Made by a program: the position numbers and the translations under genes | Shown: one piece after another, positions 57,515-64,000 of the stretch | Layout of the letters: every line of letters begins with the position of its first letter | Numbering within the stretch: the first letter of the stretch is position 1 | Notes under the pieces: generated by a model | Told to the model about the DNA's origin: nothing | Database searches by the model: none | What the model saw: only the letters and a program-made list of their open reading frames with translations | Source: CAZGEA01 sp964524515 | GTDB lineage: Bacteria; Patescibacteriota; Microgenomatia; UBA8517 | Length of the DNA: 64,000 bases | Assembly: GCA_964524515.1 (NCBI GenBank) | Contig: CAZGEA010000001.1 | Location: forward strand, 1-64,000 | Direction: 5' to 3'

Positions 57515-57796
57515 ATGGCTACATACGAATTGACCTTAGTAATGGACGGCAAGGCAACTTCCGCCAAGAAAAAAACAATTACAGAAAGAGTAAATAAGAC
57601 TCTTGAGCTTTTGGGTGGTAAAATTGTCAAATCAGAAGATTGGGGAGTCAAAGATCTTACATTTAAGATCAAAAAATCAACCCAAGGAAGCTATATTCAT
57701 AATTTAATTGAATTAAGCGAACAAGGTTCAAAAGATCTTTCTGATAAAATAAGAACAGATGAAGAGATAATCAGATATCTCTTAATTAGAGTTTAA
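57515..57796 (+). CDS. rpsF: Small-subunit ribosomal protein S6
   Basis: A 93-aa S6: YELTLVMDG, EDWGVKDLTFKIKK, GSYIHNLIEL, ILRYLLIRV-type ending (IIRYLLIRV). Binds 16S rRNA with S18. First gene of the rpsF-ssb-rpsR cluster, the common bacterial order; leaderless. Confidence 0.95.
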   Translation: MATYELTLVMDGKATSAKKKTITERVNKTLELLGGKIVKSEDWGVKDLTFKIKKSTQGSYIHNLIELSEQGSKDLSDKIRTDEEIIRYLLIRV

Positions 57797-57810
57797 ATTA
57801 AATAAAGTAA

Positions 57811-58260
57811 ATGGCAAGAAGTCTTAATAAAGTTCAACTAATCGGTAATCTAACTCGTGATCCTGAATTGCGCTATACCCCCAAGGGTACAGCAGTTGCT
57901 ACATTTAGTTTGGCAACAAACAGGCAATGGAAAACTGAAGGTGGAGAACAAAAAGAAGACGTCGAATACCATAGGTTAGTAGTTTGGGATAAGTTAGCTG
58001 AAATTTGTAATCAGTTTCTAAAAAAAGGAAGTAAAGCTTTTTTTGAAGGTAGATTGCAAACTAGAAGTTGGCAAGCTCAAGATGGAGCTCAAAAGCAAAC
58101 AACTGAAATAGTAGTGACAGATATGATCATTTTAGATAACAAAAGAGAAGGTGGGGCAAGCCCAGTTTCCACTAAAGAAGAATCAGGTGATCACACAGCA
58201 AAAGAAGAAACTGCACCAGTTGCTGAAGAGGAAATTAATTTAGATGATATTCCGTTTTAA
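57811..58260 (+). CDS. ssb: Single-stranded DNA-binding protein
   Basis: A 149-aa SSB: OB-fold start SLNKVQLIGNLTRDPELRYT, FSLATNRQW, EYHRLVVWDKLAEICNQFLK, ending in an acidic tail with the DDIPF tip that recruits partner proteins. Between rpsF and rpsR as in most bacteria. Confidence 0.97.
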   Translation: MARSLNKVQLIGNLTRDPELRYTPKGTAVATFSLATNRQWKTEGGEQKEDVEYHRLVVWDKLAEICNQFLKKGSKAFFEGRLQTRSWQAQDGAQKQTTEIVVTDMIILDNKREGGASPVSTKEESGDHTAKEETAPVAEEEINLDDIPF

Positions 58261-58305
58261 AAGGAAAGAATGAACAAGTTCTGTTTTTTAAAATAATTAA
58301 AAACC

Positions 58306-58551
58306 ATGAAAAATACTAAAAAAAGAAAAAAACCAAATTTAGCAAAGAAAAATGCACCATGTCCTTTCTGTGTTGCTAAAAAAGAGCCATCATACAAGGC
58401 TCCAGATGAAATTGGAAAATTCTTAACAGACAGAGCCAGAATTTTGGGAAGAACACGTTCTGGAGTTTGTGCAAAACATCAAAGAATTTTATCTCAAGAA
58501 GTTAAAAGAGCACGTCATTTGGCTCTTCTTCCTTTCAAAACCGGAATTTAA
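58306..58551 (+). CDS. rpsR: Small-subunit ribosomal protein S18
   Basis: An 81-aa S18: NAPCPFCVAKKEPSYKAPDE, LTDRARILGRTRSGVCAKHQ, VKRARHLALLPF. The CxxC plus Cys/His indicate a zinc-binding version. Partner of S6 on the 30S platform. Confidence 0.95.
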   Translation: MKNTKKRKKPNLAKKNAPCPFCVAKKEPSYKAPDEIGKFLTDRARILGRTRSGVCAKHQRILSQEVKRARHLALLPFKTGI

Positions 58552-58559
58552 AATTATAA

Positions 58560-59825
58560 ATGTCAGATAAAGAAGTTGCCCAAACGCCAAAACCTTCAAA
58601 TAATTTTTCTCGTGTTGCCTATATCTTAGCCTGTATCTTCTTGCTTTCATTCTCGTTTTCAATAGGGTATGTGTTTGGAAATTCTGGTTTTATTGTAAAT
58701 CTTAAAAATCTACCTCACGTAACTTTATCTCGAAACGTTCCAGTTCGTGAACTTGATTTTAATTTATTCTGGAAAGTTTGGGATGATATTCATGTTAACT
58801 ATTTTGATAAAACAAAAGTCAAAGATAGTGATTTGGTTTACGGTGCAATAAAAGGAATGGTAGCTTCAATTGGTGATCCTTATACTGTATTTTTGACTCC
58901 ATCAGAAAATAAAATAACAGAAGATGATTTATCAGGTGATTTTGAAGGAATTGGAATTCAAATCGGGTATCGGACAGGTCAGTTAGCTGTAATTGCTCCA
59001 CTTGATGGTACACCAGCCAAAGCTGCAGGAGTTCTAGCAGGTGATTATATTTTGGGAATTAAAGATGAAGCAAAAGGTGTCGATTTAGGCTCAAACGTAT
59101 TTAGTCTTCCTGAAGCAGTTAAGGCAATCAGGGGACCAGCAGGTTCTCAAGTTGAATTAACTCTATTACGTGATGGAAATAGTGATCCTCTAAAAATCTC
59201 AATTACAAGAAAAAAGATTGAAGTTCCAAGTGTGGTTTTGGATTTAGTAGGAAAAGACAAAGAAATAGCTCACATTAAAGTATCTAGATTTGGTGCAGAA
59301 ACCAAAAAAGAATGGGATAAAGTCGTTGACGAAATAACTTCAAATCAAAATATTTCCTCTTTGGCAATTGATCTTAGAAATAATCCTGGTGGTTATCTTC
59401 AAGCAGCAATTGAATTAGGATCAGATTTTGTTGATCCAGGTCAGCCTGTTGTAATTCAAGAACTTGCAAATGGTACTCGAGAAAATGGAATGGCAGTGGG
59501 TAAATCTGCACGGCTTAAAAAATACAAAACAGTAGTTTTGATTAATAAAGGTTCAGCCTCAGCCTCTGAAATCTTAGCTGGAGCACTGAGGGATCAGCTA
59601 AAACTCAGCTTAGTAGGCGACACTTCATTTGGTAAAGGTACAGTCCAGGAGCCTAAAGAATTTGATGGCGGAACAGGATTGCACGTAACAATTGCAAAGT
59701 GGCTTACGCCATCTGGAATCTGGGTTCACGAAAAAGGTTTAGAGCCAGATATCAAAGTAGCAGATGACACAAAGACGAAAGATGACGAACAGCTTCAAAA
59801 AGCAATTGAAACTTTAGAAAAATAA
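58560..59825 (+). CDS. ctpA: C-terminal processing peptidase (S41 family)
   Basis: A 421-aa envelope protease: membrane anchor near residues 20-42, PDZ domain (about 115-200; GDFEGIGIQIGYRTGQL, IRGPAGSQVELTLLRDG), then the S41 core with catalytic Ser334 in GSASASE and Lys359 in SFGKGTVQE. It degrades or trims exported proteins. Starts 8 bp after rpsR and is followed 1 bp later by htrA, linking ribosomal genes and envelope quality control in one run. Confidence 0.95.
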   Translation: MSDKEVAQTPKPSNNFSRVAYILACIFLLSFSFSIGYVFGNSGFIVNLKNLPHVTLSRNVPVRELDFNLFWKVWDDIHVNYFDKTKVKDSDLVYGAIKGMVASIGDPYTVFLTPSENKITEDDLSGDFEGIGIQIGYRTGQLAVIAPLDGTPAKAAGVLAGDYILGIKDEAKGVDLGSNVFSLPEAVKAIRGPAGSQVELTLLRDGNSDPLKISITRKKIEVPSVVLDLVGKDKEIAHIKVSRFGAETKKEWDKVVDEITSNQNISSLAIDLRNNPGGYLQAAIELGSDFVDPGQPVVIQELANGTRENGMAVGKSARLKKYKTVVLINKGSASASEILAGALRDQLKLSLVGDTSFGKGTVQEPKEFDGGTGLHVTIAKWLTPSGIWVHEKGLEPDIKVADDTKTKDDEQLQKAIETLEK

Positions 59826-59826
59826 A

Positions 59827-60996
59827 ATGAATCGTTCATCAGTTAATAAATTATTAATAGCTCTTGTTTTCTTGGTGATCGGGTTCTCTGTGGCTTCATT
59901 TGGTCCAATCGCAAAATCACTCAAAAGTGCAGATTTTTCAAAAATTCTAGAAGGCAAAATAAAACTTGGAAACAACCAAATAGTAGAACAAAAAATAGTT
60001 CAAGAAGAGTCAGTTGTAACTGATGTAGCTGAGAAAGTTTCCCCATCAGTGGTCACTGTTTCTGCTCAAATTCCACGCCGTCGTGTTATGACTTTTGGAA
60101 TGGGTGGATTTGGCAGCCAGGTTCAAGGTGGCCAAAAGCAAGATATCGGAACCGGCTTTGTAATATCAAGTGATGGTTTGATTGTCACAAATAAACATGT
60201 GGTTTCAGAATCAGGAATTACCTACAAAGTAATCACACAAGACGATAAAGAATATGATGTCGAATCAATCAGCCGCGATCCATTAAACGATGTGGCAATA
60301 ATCAAAATTAAAGCTGACAATATTAAAGCTGACAATTTAACTCCAGTAACTCTTGGTTCATCTGAAAATTTAAAAGTTGGCCAATTTGTGATTGCAATCG
60401 GCACTGCCTTGGGTGAATTCAGGCACACTGTTACAACAGGTGTTGTTTCAGGGCTTGGTCGTGGAATCACAGCTGGAAGTGCATATGAAGGCTATGTAGA
60501 AAGATTGGATAATGTCATCCAAACTGATGCAGCAATTAACCCAGGCAATTCAGGAGGTCCACTTCTAAATTCTGCTGGCCAGGTAATTGGAGTCAATGTC
60601 GCAGTTGCACAAAGTGCACAAAATATTGGTTTTTCAATTCCAATTGATGTAGTTAAAAAACGAATTGATGAATATAAATCAAATGGTAGTTTTGCAAAAA
60701 AACCATTTTTAGGAGTTCAGTATCAAATAATAACTCGCCAATCAGCAATTACAAATGATGTTCCACAAGGAGCATACGTTCAAGAAGTGGTAACTGGTTC
60801 TCCAGCTGAAAAAGCAGGAATTCAAACCGACGACATAATTACCAAAATTGATGGAAACGATGTCAAAGAAGATTCAAAAGATGTCGCAGAAATTATCTCA
60901 AATAAAAAAGTAGGGGATAAAGTATCTATTATAATTTGGCGAGACGGTGAAACAAAACAATTAGAGGCAACACTGGTCGAATCTCCGGAAAATTAA
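59827..60996 (+). CDS. HtrA/DegP-like serine protease
   Basis: A 389-aa protease: N-terminal membrane anchor (residues 8-28), trypsin-like domain with catalytic His124 (VTNKHVV), Asp155 (LNDVAII) and Ser242 (NPGNSGGPLL), then one PDZ domain (PFLGVQYQIITRQ, SPAEKAGIQTDDIITKIDG). One PDZ fits the DegS/HtrA type. Quality control outside the membrane with CtpA. The stop overlaps the convergent gene by 4 nt. Confidence 0.95.
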   Translation: MNRSSVNKLLIALVFLVIGFSVASFGPIAKSLKSADFSKILEGKIKLGNNQIVEQKIVQEESVVTDVAEKVSPSVVTVSAQIPRRRVMTFGMGGFGSQVQGGQKQDIGTGFVISSDGLIVTNKHVVSESGITYKVITQDDKEYDVESISRDPLNDVAIIKIKADNIKADNLTPVTLGSSENLKVGQFVIAIGTALGEFRHTVTTGVVSGLGRGITAGSAYEGYVERLDNVIQTDAAINPGNSGGPLLNSAGQVIGVNVAVAQSAQNIGFSIPIDVVKKRIDEYKSNGSFAKKPFLGVQYQIITRQSAITNDVPQGAYVQEVVTGSPAEKAGIQTDDIITKIDGNDVKEDSKDVAEIISNKKVGDKVSIIIWRDGETKQLEATLVESPEN

Positions 60997-61361
60997 TATC
61001 TTCGGGTATACATTACATACAGAGGCAAAGTTAAAAACCAAGCAATCATGCACCCCACGAGCCACAAAATAGGAATTACAATTGGTTTAACGAATGATGG
61101 ATGATTTGATAGATGAACCATGTCATATTGTTTTTGGGCATCGTTGTATATTTGATAAGCAATAACTGTCCCAATCCATAAATTAAGTATTCCCAGGGCA
61201 AATGGCAAAACACTTACACCAGGCGCAACTGTTGGAATAAATTGTATTAATTTAATTATGGAGTAAGTTGCAGAAAATACAAAAGGAAGAGGGGATACTA
61301 AAAAAGATACTAACGTTTTTGTGTTGTAATAATAAACTAACTTACGGTCATACACTTCCAT
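60993..61361 (-). CDS. Membrane protein, unknown function
   Basis: A 122-aa protein with three membrane helices and Tyr-rich ends (MEVYDRKLVYYYN; LPLYVMYTRRY). Resembles small DUF4870-like proteins in size but is not assigned. ATG at 61361, 6 nt after TATAAT (leaderless); the longer frame to 61424 runs into the upstream terminator. Confidence 0.8.
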   Translation of the reverse strand: MEVYDRKLVYYYNTKTLVSFLVSPLPFVFSATYSIIKLIQFIPTVAPGVSVLPFALGILNLWIGTVIAYQIYNDAQKQYDMVHLSNHPSFVKPIVIPILWLVGCMIAWFLTLPLYVMYTRRY

Positions 61362-61383
61362 ATAGAAATTATAATGCAAAAAT

Positions 61384-61423
61384 AAAAAAATGCTTCCCGC
61401 AAAAAATATTCTCGCGAAAAGCA
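61384..61423 (-). terminator. Terminator after gene 61442
   Basis: Ten-pair stem TGCTTCCCGC (61391..61400) with GCGAAAAGCA (61414..61423), including G-T pairs, then seven T on the minus strand. Confidence 0.85.
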
Positions 61424-61441
61424 TTTGTAATCTAAATCTTT

Positions 61442-61894
61442 CTAATTATATAAACTTTTACATTGAATGGGTCCACTTGGAGGATTAGTTGATATGACAA
61501 TATCGTCAACTTTGTGTCTATTCCAAAATGAAAAACTCACATCGCAGTCATCAGCAAGAGGTCTATTACCACTAGCTCCAGGTAAACCAGATTGATCAAG
61601 TTGAATCCTGTAGTATTCTTGTCTAGTTCTTTCAGTGCAATTAATGTAGCCAATATCTTTTAAATCATGCGGCCAATAGGGAATAATAGTATTCTCCCAG
61701 CTGTTGCCCTTAACTGTAACTAATCGATGCACTCCGTTGACTTCACAAGCTTCTCTTCTTTCCCAGCTCATGTAAGTGATACGAAACTGCATTTTTACAT
61801 CGGTGAAATAATAATCCTTTCCCCATGGAATAAGCATTAGTGTAATTCCAATCACAAAAAAATATGGGAATTTTCTCCAGATAAAACGAAGCAT
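61442..61894 (-). CDS. Membrane-anchored protein with outer cysteines
   Basis: A 150-aa protein: N-terminal membrane helix (about 10-27), then an outer domain with Cys at REACEV, YINCTE, DDCDV and IQCK that may form two disulfides. Unrecognised. ATG with AAGGAG 9 nt upstream and a TATAAC -10 overlapping the 3' end of prfA. Confidence 0.78.
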   Translation of the reverse strand: MLRFIWRKFPYFFVIGITLMLIPWGKDYYFTDVKMQFRITYMSWERREACEVNGVHRLVTVKGNSWENTIIPYWPHDLKDIGYINCTERTRQEYYRIQLDQSGLPGASGNRPLADDCDVSFSFWNRHKVDDIVISTNPPSGPIQCKSLYN

Positions 61895-61936
61895 TTGGAA
61901 TTCTCCTTATAAAAGAACAAAATCAAAAAACTTGGG

Positions 61937-62644
61937 TTATACCACAATATTTTTTGTGGCCTCGACAATTTTAGATAAATCCCCCTCAATTATAGCTTCT
62001 AGGTTGCCCCAAGACTTTCCAATTCTGTGATCAGTCACCCGGTCCTGAGCAAAATTATATGTTCTAATTTTCTCCGATCGATTTCCTCGCCCAATTACTG
62101 ATCTATATCCAGCCACTGTTCTCATTTTCTCCTCTTCCTCACGCTCCCAAAGCTTAGCACGCAATAAGGCCATCGCATTAACTCTATTTTGCTCCTGGAA
62201 TCGCTCAGTCTGAGCTGTGACCATTATTCCACTTGGTTTGTGAGTTAATCGCACGGCAGTTGATACTTTGTTTACGTTTTGACCACCATTTCCACCAGCC
62301 CTGTAAAATTGAATTTCAATATCTTGTGGTTTAATGTTTACATCAATGTCTTTAATCTGAGGAAGTGCGGCAACAGTTGCCGTTGAAGTATGAACTCGGC
62401 CTTTTCGCTCAGTTGCTGGAACACGTTGAACTCTATGAACTCCAGATTCATTTTTAAGTAAATTAAATACATTTAGACCTTTAATTCTAATGACACCGTC
62501 GTCAACTGCAGCTGCATTCCAATTATTTTTAGTTGCAAATCGAAGATACATTCGAATTAAATCAGTAGACCAAATTTTAGCCTCATCTCCACCCGTTGCA
62601 CCACGAACTTCCAAATAAACTAAATCTGAATCAATTGAAGCCAT
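61937..62644 (-). CDS. prfA: Peptide chain release factor 1 lacking domain 1
   Basis: A 235-aa release factor. Seen: codon-recognition PAT tripeptide in HRVQRVPATERKG, HTSTATVA, the catalytic GGQ in RAGGNGGQNVNKV, NRVNAMALLRAKL and RTYNFAQDRVTDHR. RF1 reads UAA and UAG. It is about 120 residues shorter than usual: N-terminal domain 1 is absent, and an in-frame TAA a few codons before the ATG shows this is not a miscalled start. Downstream of rpmE by 15 bp. Confidence 0.92.
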   Translation of the reverse strand: MASIDSDLVYLEVRGATGGDEAKIWSTDLIRMYLRFATKNNWNAAAVDDGVIRIKGLNVFNLLKNESGVHRVQRVPATERKGRVHTSTATVAALPQIKDIDVNIKPQDIEIQFYRAGGNGGQNVNKVSTAVRLTHKPSGIMVTAQTERFQEQNRVNAMALLRAKLWEREEEEKMRTVAGYRSVIGRGNRSEKIRTYNFAQDRVTDHRIGKSWGNLEAIIEGDLSKIVEATKNIVV

Positions 62645-62659
62645 AAAATTATATTTATA

Positions 62660-62992
62660 TTATGAAGACTTTTTGCGTTTTGTGCCAGCTTCAGTCCTTA
62701 ATTGAGCCAAGCTGTCAGGTCTTGCTTGCTGTTCTTTAATTTTCTTTGCTTTCTTTTGAGCTCTTTTTTCAGTTTTTGTGATAATTTTTTTACCAGCAGC
62801 ATCTTGTTTCGCACGGAATATATCAACTCGGCCTTTGGTGTCCAAGAATTTAACCTGACCAGTAAAGTAAGGGTGACAATTAGAACAAACCTCAAGTGTG
62901 ATTTTTTCAAGCGTGGAGCCAACCACAAACATATTGCCACAGGCACATGTAACTTGTGTCTCATTGTATTTTGGATGAATTTGAGCTTTCAT
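62660..62992 (-). CDS. rpmE: Large-subunit ribosomal protein L31 with basic extension
   Basis: A 110-aa L31: MKAQIHPKYNETQVTCACGN, FVVGST, ICSNCHPYFTG-type VCSNCHPYFTGQVKFLDTKG. All zinc-ligand cysteines present (zinc form). The C-terminal 40 residues are a Lys-rich extension beyond the usual 70 aa. TATAAT 8 nt before the ATG. First gene of the rpmE-prfA pair. Confidence 0.95.
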   Translation of the reverse strand: MKAQIHPKYNETQVTCACGNMFVVGSTLEKITLEVCSNCHPYFTGQVKFLDTKGRVDIFRAKQDAAGKKIITKTEKRAQKKAKKIKEQQARPDSLAQLRTEAGTKRKKSS

Positions 62993-63050
62993 AGGAGTTG
63001 ATTATATCAAAAATGAAGTCGTTTGTGAAGAATAACAAAAATTCGAACTA

Positions 63051-63087
63051 AGTGGAGAAAGATTTTGGTTATTTTTCTTTCTCCACT
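63051..63087. terminator. Hairpin after gene 63123
   Basis: Perfect 12-bp stem AGTGGAGAAAGA/TCTTTCTCCACT (63051..63062, 63076..63087); T-rich stretch further along on the minus strand. Confidence 0.75.
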
Positions 63088-63122
63088 GAGTCGATATTGC
63101 CACTAACTTGTTTCAAAGAGTC

Positions 63123-63638
63123 TTAGGGTTGTTCTGGGGTGACAGCTTCGGCTTCATCAACATAGTCAAACGCTCCCAAGGGGGCGGCGGTCCGTTGCTT
63201 CAAAGCCTTTACCTGAGGCACAAATATGTCAAGGTAATGTTGAACGTACCCGTCAAGGTAGTTAATCAGTTCCCATGCCATTTCGATGCCCTTATCACCT
63301 TCAAAATGATTCATTTCATATTGTGGTAGACCAGCTTCGTCCACGAAGGCGAATTTGACCCACACACCATATTTGCGCGACCGTGGATTCATCAGATCAA
63401 GGATCTGAAAAACACACAGTTGGTGACCACCAGAATGTGGAATGTTTGGTGCGGCGATCATGTAGTAGATCCCTTGTTCTACGGCTGTTGCCAGCGTTTC
63501 GTGGCCTAAATCTGTCTGGGCATTTGCCAGCCACACCACTTTACGCTTTAACATGTTTGCGCGTTGAACAAGATTTCTTACGTTGATCTCGTTGACATTC
63601 TGATTCTTGCGGCCATTGCCATTTGCATTTGAAGTCAT
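63123..63638 (-). CDS. Hypothetical protein with atypical base composition
   Basis: A 171-aa soluble protein (Asn/Gly/Lys-rich start, VWLANAQTDLGHETLATAVE, VDEAGLPQYEMNHFEGDKGI), unrecognised. Codons are clearly richer in G and C than in the rest of the window (GCC, GTC, GCG, CAG), suggesting recent acquisition. Yet its leader is native: TATAAC, then GCAC 15 nt later, then AGGAAGAGG before the ATG. Confidence 0.78.
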   Translation of the reverse strand: MTSNANGNGRKNQNVNEINVRNLVQRANMLKRKVVWLANAQTDLGHETLATAVEQGIYYMIAAPNIPHSGGHQLCVFQILDLMNPRSRKYGVWVKFAFVDEAGLPQYEMNHFEGDKGIEMAWELINYLDGYVQHYLDIFVPQVKALKQRTAAPLGAFDYVDEAEAVTPEQP

Positions 63639-63692
63639 TTTATTCCTCTTCCTGTCAGATTTGTTTCTTTAGTGTGCGATGAACGTTTTCAA

Positions 63693-63698
63693 GTTATA
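63693..63698 (-). promoter_or_regulatory. -10 element of gene 63123..63638
   Basis: Minus-strand TATAAC; leader GTTCATCGCACACTAAAG resembles that of the family-A array. Confidence 0.65.
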
Positions 63699-63757
63699 AG
63701 TGTGGCAACACTTGAGAAGAAATATATCACAAAATTACCCTATAGTCAAGTATAAAT

Positions 63758-64000
63758 CTACTTTTTGAGCTCAGCTTTGGCTACTCCAAATATAATAATT
63801 GCAGATCCCAGCAAAAATAAAGGGCTAAAAGATTCATGTAAAATCAAAACTGCAAAAGGTATCGAAAAAACTGACACTAAATATCCAAATGGTGCAGCTT
63901 GCGCCACAGTTAATATCTTTTGAGCCTTTGCCCTGAATGTATATGCAATTGTCCCTGAGGCAATTGCCATATAAATTACTCCAATATGACCTGCAATTGG
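63758..64000 (-). CDS. EamA/DMT-type transporter, partial at window edge
   Basis: C-terminal fragment, open to the window end (81 codons seen including the stop). It contains YMAIASGTIAYTFRAKAQK, a membrane helix, PFGYLVSVFSIPFAVLIL with HES, and a last helix LFLLGSAIIIFGVAKAE: the final three helices of an EamA-family metabolite exporter. An internal ATG at 63970 is not the real start. Confidence 0.82.
   Translation of the reverse strand, partial: PIAGHIGVIYMAIASGTIAYTFRAKAQKILTVAQAAPFGYLVSVFSIPFAVLILHESFSPLFLLGSAIIIFGVAKAELKK

Noticed and set aside
1..64000. tRNA, rRNA, insertion sequences, integrases or prophage genes
   Set aside because: None seen on either strand by eye. A tRNAscan and transposase search would be decisive.

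Overview
The window is AT-rich bacterial DNA, apparently from one scaffold with a 10-N assembly gap at 9202..9211. Compact genes, tiny spacers, many small lineage-specific proteins, leaderless housekeeping genes and family flavours such as a CysRS with the GDADTGEDR-type insert, a zinc-ribbon MscL, DUF3096 and HIHxGSC membrane-anchored proteins suggest a member of the Candidate Phyla Radiation (Patescibacteria). The phylum within it is not resolved. TAA, TAG and TGA all behave as stops. I saw no rRNA, tRNA, CRISPR array, integrase or insertion sequence.

Layout. (1) 1..7711: nine tandem, diverged paralogs (family A, about 240-265 aa, no recognised family) on the minus strand. Most are boxed by their own promoter/leader and a GC-rich terminator hairpin; a Fic-domain gene sits at the head (7722..8711) behind five perfectly phased decamer repeats. 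(2) 8795..29400: an accessory region of mostly single-gene units, many with TATAAT, a GCAC-containing leader, a Shine-Dalgarno and a strong hairpin. It holds several small paralog families: B = 8847 and 23710; C = 16899, 17293, 17685; D = 20025, 20673, 21516, 22373; E = 26756 and 27244. It also holds an SPFH protein, a Nudix homologue with a ruined Nudix box, and the core genes cysS and typA. (3) 29488..44686: cell-surface and housekeeping genes (glycosidase-like and sugar dehydrogenase-like exported proteins, hisS, DnaQ/GIY-YIG nuclease, RecB-like nuclease, Nudix, alpha/beta hydrolase, DUF2207, DUF1761, DUF3096). (4) 44715..56023: AAA ATPase, msrB (frameshifted), histidine phosphatase, mscL, DEAD-box helicase, PIF1-like helicase, a Crp/Fnr regulator, YggT and GlsB-type membrane proteins. 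(5) 56146..64000: ychF, a small antisense zinc protein, then rpsF-ssb-rpsR-ctpA-htrA, and on the minus strand rpmE followed by an RF1 gene lacking domain 1, a G+C-richer orphan gene, and the end of an EamA transporter cut by the window edge.

Two styles of expression are visible. Core genes usually have a -10 hexamer 5-9 nt before the start codon, so their mRNAs are probably leaderless. Accessory genes carry 35-55 nt leaders with a Shine-Dalgarno, and about twenty of them, from unrelated families, contain GCAC, usually 14-19 nt after the -10. The most interesting candidates for an undescribed system are the boxed family-A array with its Fic gene and phased operator-like repeats, and this shared leader motif. 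Two genes (28474 and msrB) are each broken by what looks like one missing A in an A-run, more likely sequence errors than biology.
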